8,353 nucleotides of DNA from the NCBI GenBank assembly GCA_012517485.1, contig JAAYUT010000139.1, positions 1-8,353 on the forward strand, given 5' to 3'. Within the stretch, counting starts at the first letter, position 1, and each line of letters starts with the position of its first letter. The translations under genes were made by a program, and so were the position numbers. The stretch comes from Candidatus Atribacter fermentans. Its GTDB lineage: Bacteria; Atribacterota; Atribacteria; Atribacterales; Atribacteraceae. Positions 6,855 through 8,353 of this stretch are shown piece by piece. The notes beneath the pieces are model-generated. The model saw only the letters and a program-made list of their open reading frames with translations. It was not told the DNA's origin and did not search any database.

Positions 6855-6997
6855 TCTATCCTGAAAATTAATGAATGGATAAAAATGAACAAAAAAACTG
6901 AGAAAGTAACACCCCCCTGAATCCCCCCTGAATGAGGGAATAAATCGAATAATTCCCCTCCGTGGAGGGGTGCCGCTTCGCGGGGGGAGGGTGCCTT
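6855..6997 (+). repeat. Composite dispersed repeat, copy 2
   Basis: This is the direct-orientation partner of 738-885, beginning at the same TCTATCCTGAAAA and ending at GGGAGGGTGC. Relative to copy 1 the core has three single-base deletions and six substitutions in my hand alignment. The deletions shorten the CCCCTCC/GGAGGGG loop and trim the CCGC/GCGG hairpin without breaking either. Two substitutions in the first hairpin change CCCC-TCAAT-GGGG into CCCT-GAATG-AGGG, which still pairs. Confidence 0.85.
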
Positions 6998-7002
6998 TCA
7001 GG

Positions 7003-7028
7003 TTTTTCCTGGTTATCTTGAGGAAAAA
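7003..7028. repeat. Perfect 8-bp inverted repeat
   Basis: TTTTTCCT (7003-7010) pairs with AGGAAAAA (7021-7028) around a ten-base loop. It has T-rich and A-rich outer ends, so it could serve as a weak terminator on either strand between the convergent HEPN and dehydrogenase genes. It directly follows composite repeat copy 2. Confidence 0.35.
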
Positions 7029-7048
7029 AATAAAGAAATTTGAATAAA

Positions 7049-7092
7049 AGATGAGATCCTCACGGCTTCTGAATACGAAGCCTCAGGATGAC
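7049..7092 (-). repeat. Hairpin cassette C, inverted member of the A/B family
   Basis: Read on the minus strand, this unit starts GTCATCCTGAG and ends TGAGGATCTCATCT, the same ends as cassettes A and B. Its interior is different again but pairs with itself: GGCTTC (7064-7069) with GAAGCC (7077-7082), inside the ATCCT/AGGAT outer stem. It lies about 50 bases after composite repeat copy 2, as A and B follow copy 1, but in the opposite orientation. Confidence 0.75.
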
Positions 7093-7165
7093 GCCAGTGA
7101 CTCAAGATAAGATTTTCAAGTTGTTGGGGAAAAAAACGGACTCCTCATAATGACAAATTAGGTGA

Positions 7166-7205
7166 GAGAGATTGCCACGTCGCATAGGACGCTCCTCGCA
7201 ACGAT
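7166..7205. repeat. Repeat type D (GAGATTGCCACGTCGC ... CTCCTCGCAA)
   Basis: The segment resembles a widely scattered intergenic palindrome that I recall as GAGATTGCCACGTCGCTTCGCTCCTCGCAATGAC from many bacterial genomes; I could not verify this here. ATTGC is mirrored by GCAA at the far end, and CGTC (7178-7181) pairs with GACG (7188-7191). The interior and right end are degenerate, suggesting an old copy. Only one copy is in the window. Confidence 0.45.
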
Positions 7206-7222
7206 GGAATAAGAAAAAATTC

Positions 7223-7257
7223 AAATCCCCCTAACCACCTTTTTGAAAGGGGGTAAT
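7223..7257 (-). terminator. Repeat type E; possible terminator of the dehydrogenase gene
   Basis: AAATCCCCC (7223-7231) and GGGGG (7249-7253) can pair. A competing inner stem is CCTTT (7238-7242) with AAAGG (7246-7250). On the minus strand the stem is followed by ATTTGAATTTTTTC, a fair T tract, and it lies about 60 bases past the dehydrogenase stop. It could therefore end that transcript. It also looks like a dispersed C-run/G-run repeat, so the two roles may overlap. Confidence 0.45.
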
Positions 7258-7312
7258 TGATTTCTGAACTGGATTTTCATCTCCATCTAATGCCACAAAT
7301 AGATATAGATGC

Positions 7313-8353
7313 CTATATTTCAGGATTATCCATGACGAGTTGAATGAGTTCTTCCTCGATGATACCACAATGATTCATAAGAAAATCTTTCATGGATTCG
7401 GGGAGAGACTTTAGTTTGGATGCGATTTTATAACCAGCTAAAATTGCACTGGCAAAGTGAACTGGTTTTATTCCCTGGTGATAAATAAATCTCAACCCAC
7501 TCACTAACCGCTCGTTTGGTTTTAATTTCTCCAATATCCCACGAATACCTCTTTCTATGGAATCATGAAAGAAAGGATTATATATTCTCTCTAAAAGATT
7601 TTCGCCATATTCGTTCAGTTCTCTGAAAGGAAAATGAGGATGAGCTCGATGCAAAGCCGGAATGATTTCATTAAACATCGTTTTTTCAGCTTTTTCTTTT
7701 AATTTTTGATCAACATCGGAAAAATATTTATATCCGTTCAGAAAGGCATGATAGGCAATAAAAGCATGAATTCCGTTATGGGCGAAGAATTTAATATCTT
7801 CCCAGGTAGCAAAAATTTCAGGTTCAATCAAAGTAAAAACAGGGGAAAATCGTTCAGGTGAGCATGCTCCATGGTTGAGTGGAAGATAGTCATAAGACTC
7901 AACTACCAACTTATCGGGAAGGCTTTTTAAAAGAGAAATATAATTTTTTTCTTCGAGAGCAGCAAACCGGCACATTCGAGACATAACTGTATCAAATACC
8001 TTGCTCTTTTTAAAATATTTTTGATAGGTTTGAGCTAGGTTACGACCATTTTCACATATAAGGATATAATTTTCCCTCAAATGGGAGTTAAGAATTGAGG
8101 CAATCTCGGAAATGATGCCAGGTAAATTTTGATTTCCTACCGCAGTAAAGATGAGGTCAGCTTCGGTTAGGGCTTCATAGAAGTCATTTTTTTCATTATC
8201 TTGATCAAGGTTAAAAGTATTAAATTGTCCTTGGACGGTGAAAAGTTCTATTCCATCAAAGTGACAAATATTAAGAATATACTGCTGTTGACCTTGAAGT
8301 TCTTTTAAAAGCAAAGCTTTAAATCCCTTATCGACAAAAGTTATTTCATAATC
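7313..8353 (-). CDS. Mannitol dehydrogenase family protein (mannitol-1-phosphate 5-dehydrogenase-like), N-terminally cut by window edge
   Basis: The frame stays open to base 8353, so the TTG at 8314 is not a real start; 346 residues are visible. The visible N-terminus (DYEITFVDKGFKALLLKEL) is the second strand and helix of an NAD(P)-binding Rossmann fold, so only the glycine-rich loop and a few residues are missing. EADLIFTAVGNQNLP and ICENGRNLAQTY fit mannitol-1-phosphate dehydrogenases. The C-terminal domain carries the family active-site pattern K-x3-HN-G-x-H: Lys codon 7790-7792, Asn 7775-7777, His 7766-7768. The family interconverts a sugar alcohol or its phosphate (or a hexuronate-derived acid) with the ketose, using NAD(P). 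Mannitol-1-phosphate/fructose-6-phosphate is the best guess, but the substrate is not settled. Cytosolic. No transport gene for a polyol is visible, and its operon partners would lie beyond 8353. Confidence 0.85.
   Translation of the reverse strand, partial: DYEITFVDKGFKALLLKELQGQQQYILNICHFDGIELFTVQGQFNTFNLDQDNEKNDFYEALTEADLIFTAVGNQNLPGIISEIASILNSHLRENYILICENGRNLAQTYQKYFKKSKVFDTVMSRMCRFAALEEKNYISLLKSLPDKLVVESYDYLPLNHGACSPERFSPVFTLIEPEIFATWEDIKFFAHNGIHAFIAYHAFLNGYKYFSDVDQKLKEKAEKTMFNEIIPALHRAHPHFPFRELNEYGENLLERIYNPFFHDSIERGIRGILEKLKPNERLVSGLRFIYHQGIKPVHFASAILAGYKIASKLKSLPESMKDFLMNHCGIIEEELIQLVMDNPEI

Larger units (their letters stand above)
6678..7312. other. Repeat-rich gap between convergent genes
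   Basis: No credible gene is visible in these 635 bases. Bases 6678-6854 are plain, very AT-rich sequence with no clear terminator for the HEPN gene; only a five-bp AGAGG/CCTCT stem with a long loop was seen. From 6855 the gap holds composite repeat copy 2, an AT-type inverted repeat, hairpin cassette C, and repeats D and E. Because genes converge here, insertions would disrupt no promoter, which may explain the build-up. Confidence 0.7.

Noticed and set aside
8312..8314. TTG at 8314 as a complete start of the dehydrogenase gene
   Set aside because: The frame stays open to the window edge and the extra residues continue the Rossmann fold, so the gene is truncated by the window.

Overview
The window is AT-rich bacterial chromosomal DNA. 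It holds six protein genes, two of them cut by the window edges, separated by gaps unusually rich in small GC-rich palindromic repeats. The mix of an acetolactate-synthase-like TPP enzyme, a MATE exporter, a polyol dehydrogenase and a MNT/HEPN pair fits a fermentative anaerobe. The A/T-rich, repeat-dotted style reminds me of Atribacterota or similar deep-branching anaerobes, but that placement is a low-confidence impression because no rRNA or marker gene is present.

Layout, left to right: (1) 1-606 (+), the 3' end of a thiamine-pyrophosphate enzyme. (2) 607-1174, a non-coding gap with a 59-bp imperfect palindrome, a composite repeat (copy 1) and two tandem hairpin cassettes (A, B), ending in a probable extended -10 promoter. 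(3) 1175-3253 (+), a YyaL/SPATA20-type protein with a thioredoxin-like CHWC motif and an alpha-toroid region. (4) 3297-4064 (-), a convergent gene for an exported TPR-like protein with an unrecognised C-terminal half. (5) 4315-5694 (+), a MATE-family exporter with its own promoter and a strong intrinsic terminator. (6) 5962-6282 and 6282-6677 (+), an overlapping MNT nucleotidyltransferase/HEPN pair, a two-gene module of toxin-antitoxin type. (7) 6678-7312, a gap between convergent genes with composite repeat copy 2, an inverted hairpin cassette (C) and two further repeat types (D, E). (8) 7313-8353 (-), a mannitol-dehydrogenase-family gene missing its N-terminus at the window edge.

The genes do not form one pathway. 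Apart from the MNT/HEPN pair they look like independent transcription units. For three genes the ribosome binding site helps settle the start: 1175 rather than 1133, 4315 rather than 4297, and 5962.

No transposase, CRISPR array, tRNA or rRNA was seen. The most unusual content is non-coding. Two copies of an approximately 145-bp composite element lie 6.1 kb apart in the same orientation, and each is followed by members of a second hairpin family whose ends are constant while the self-complementary interior varies. I did not find a clearly new multi-gene system here.
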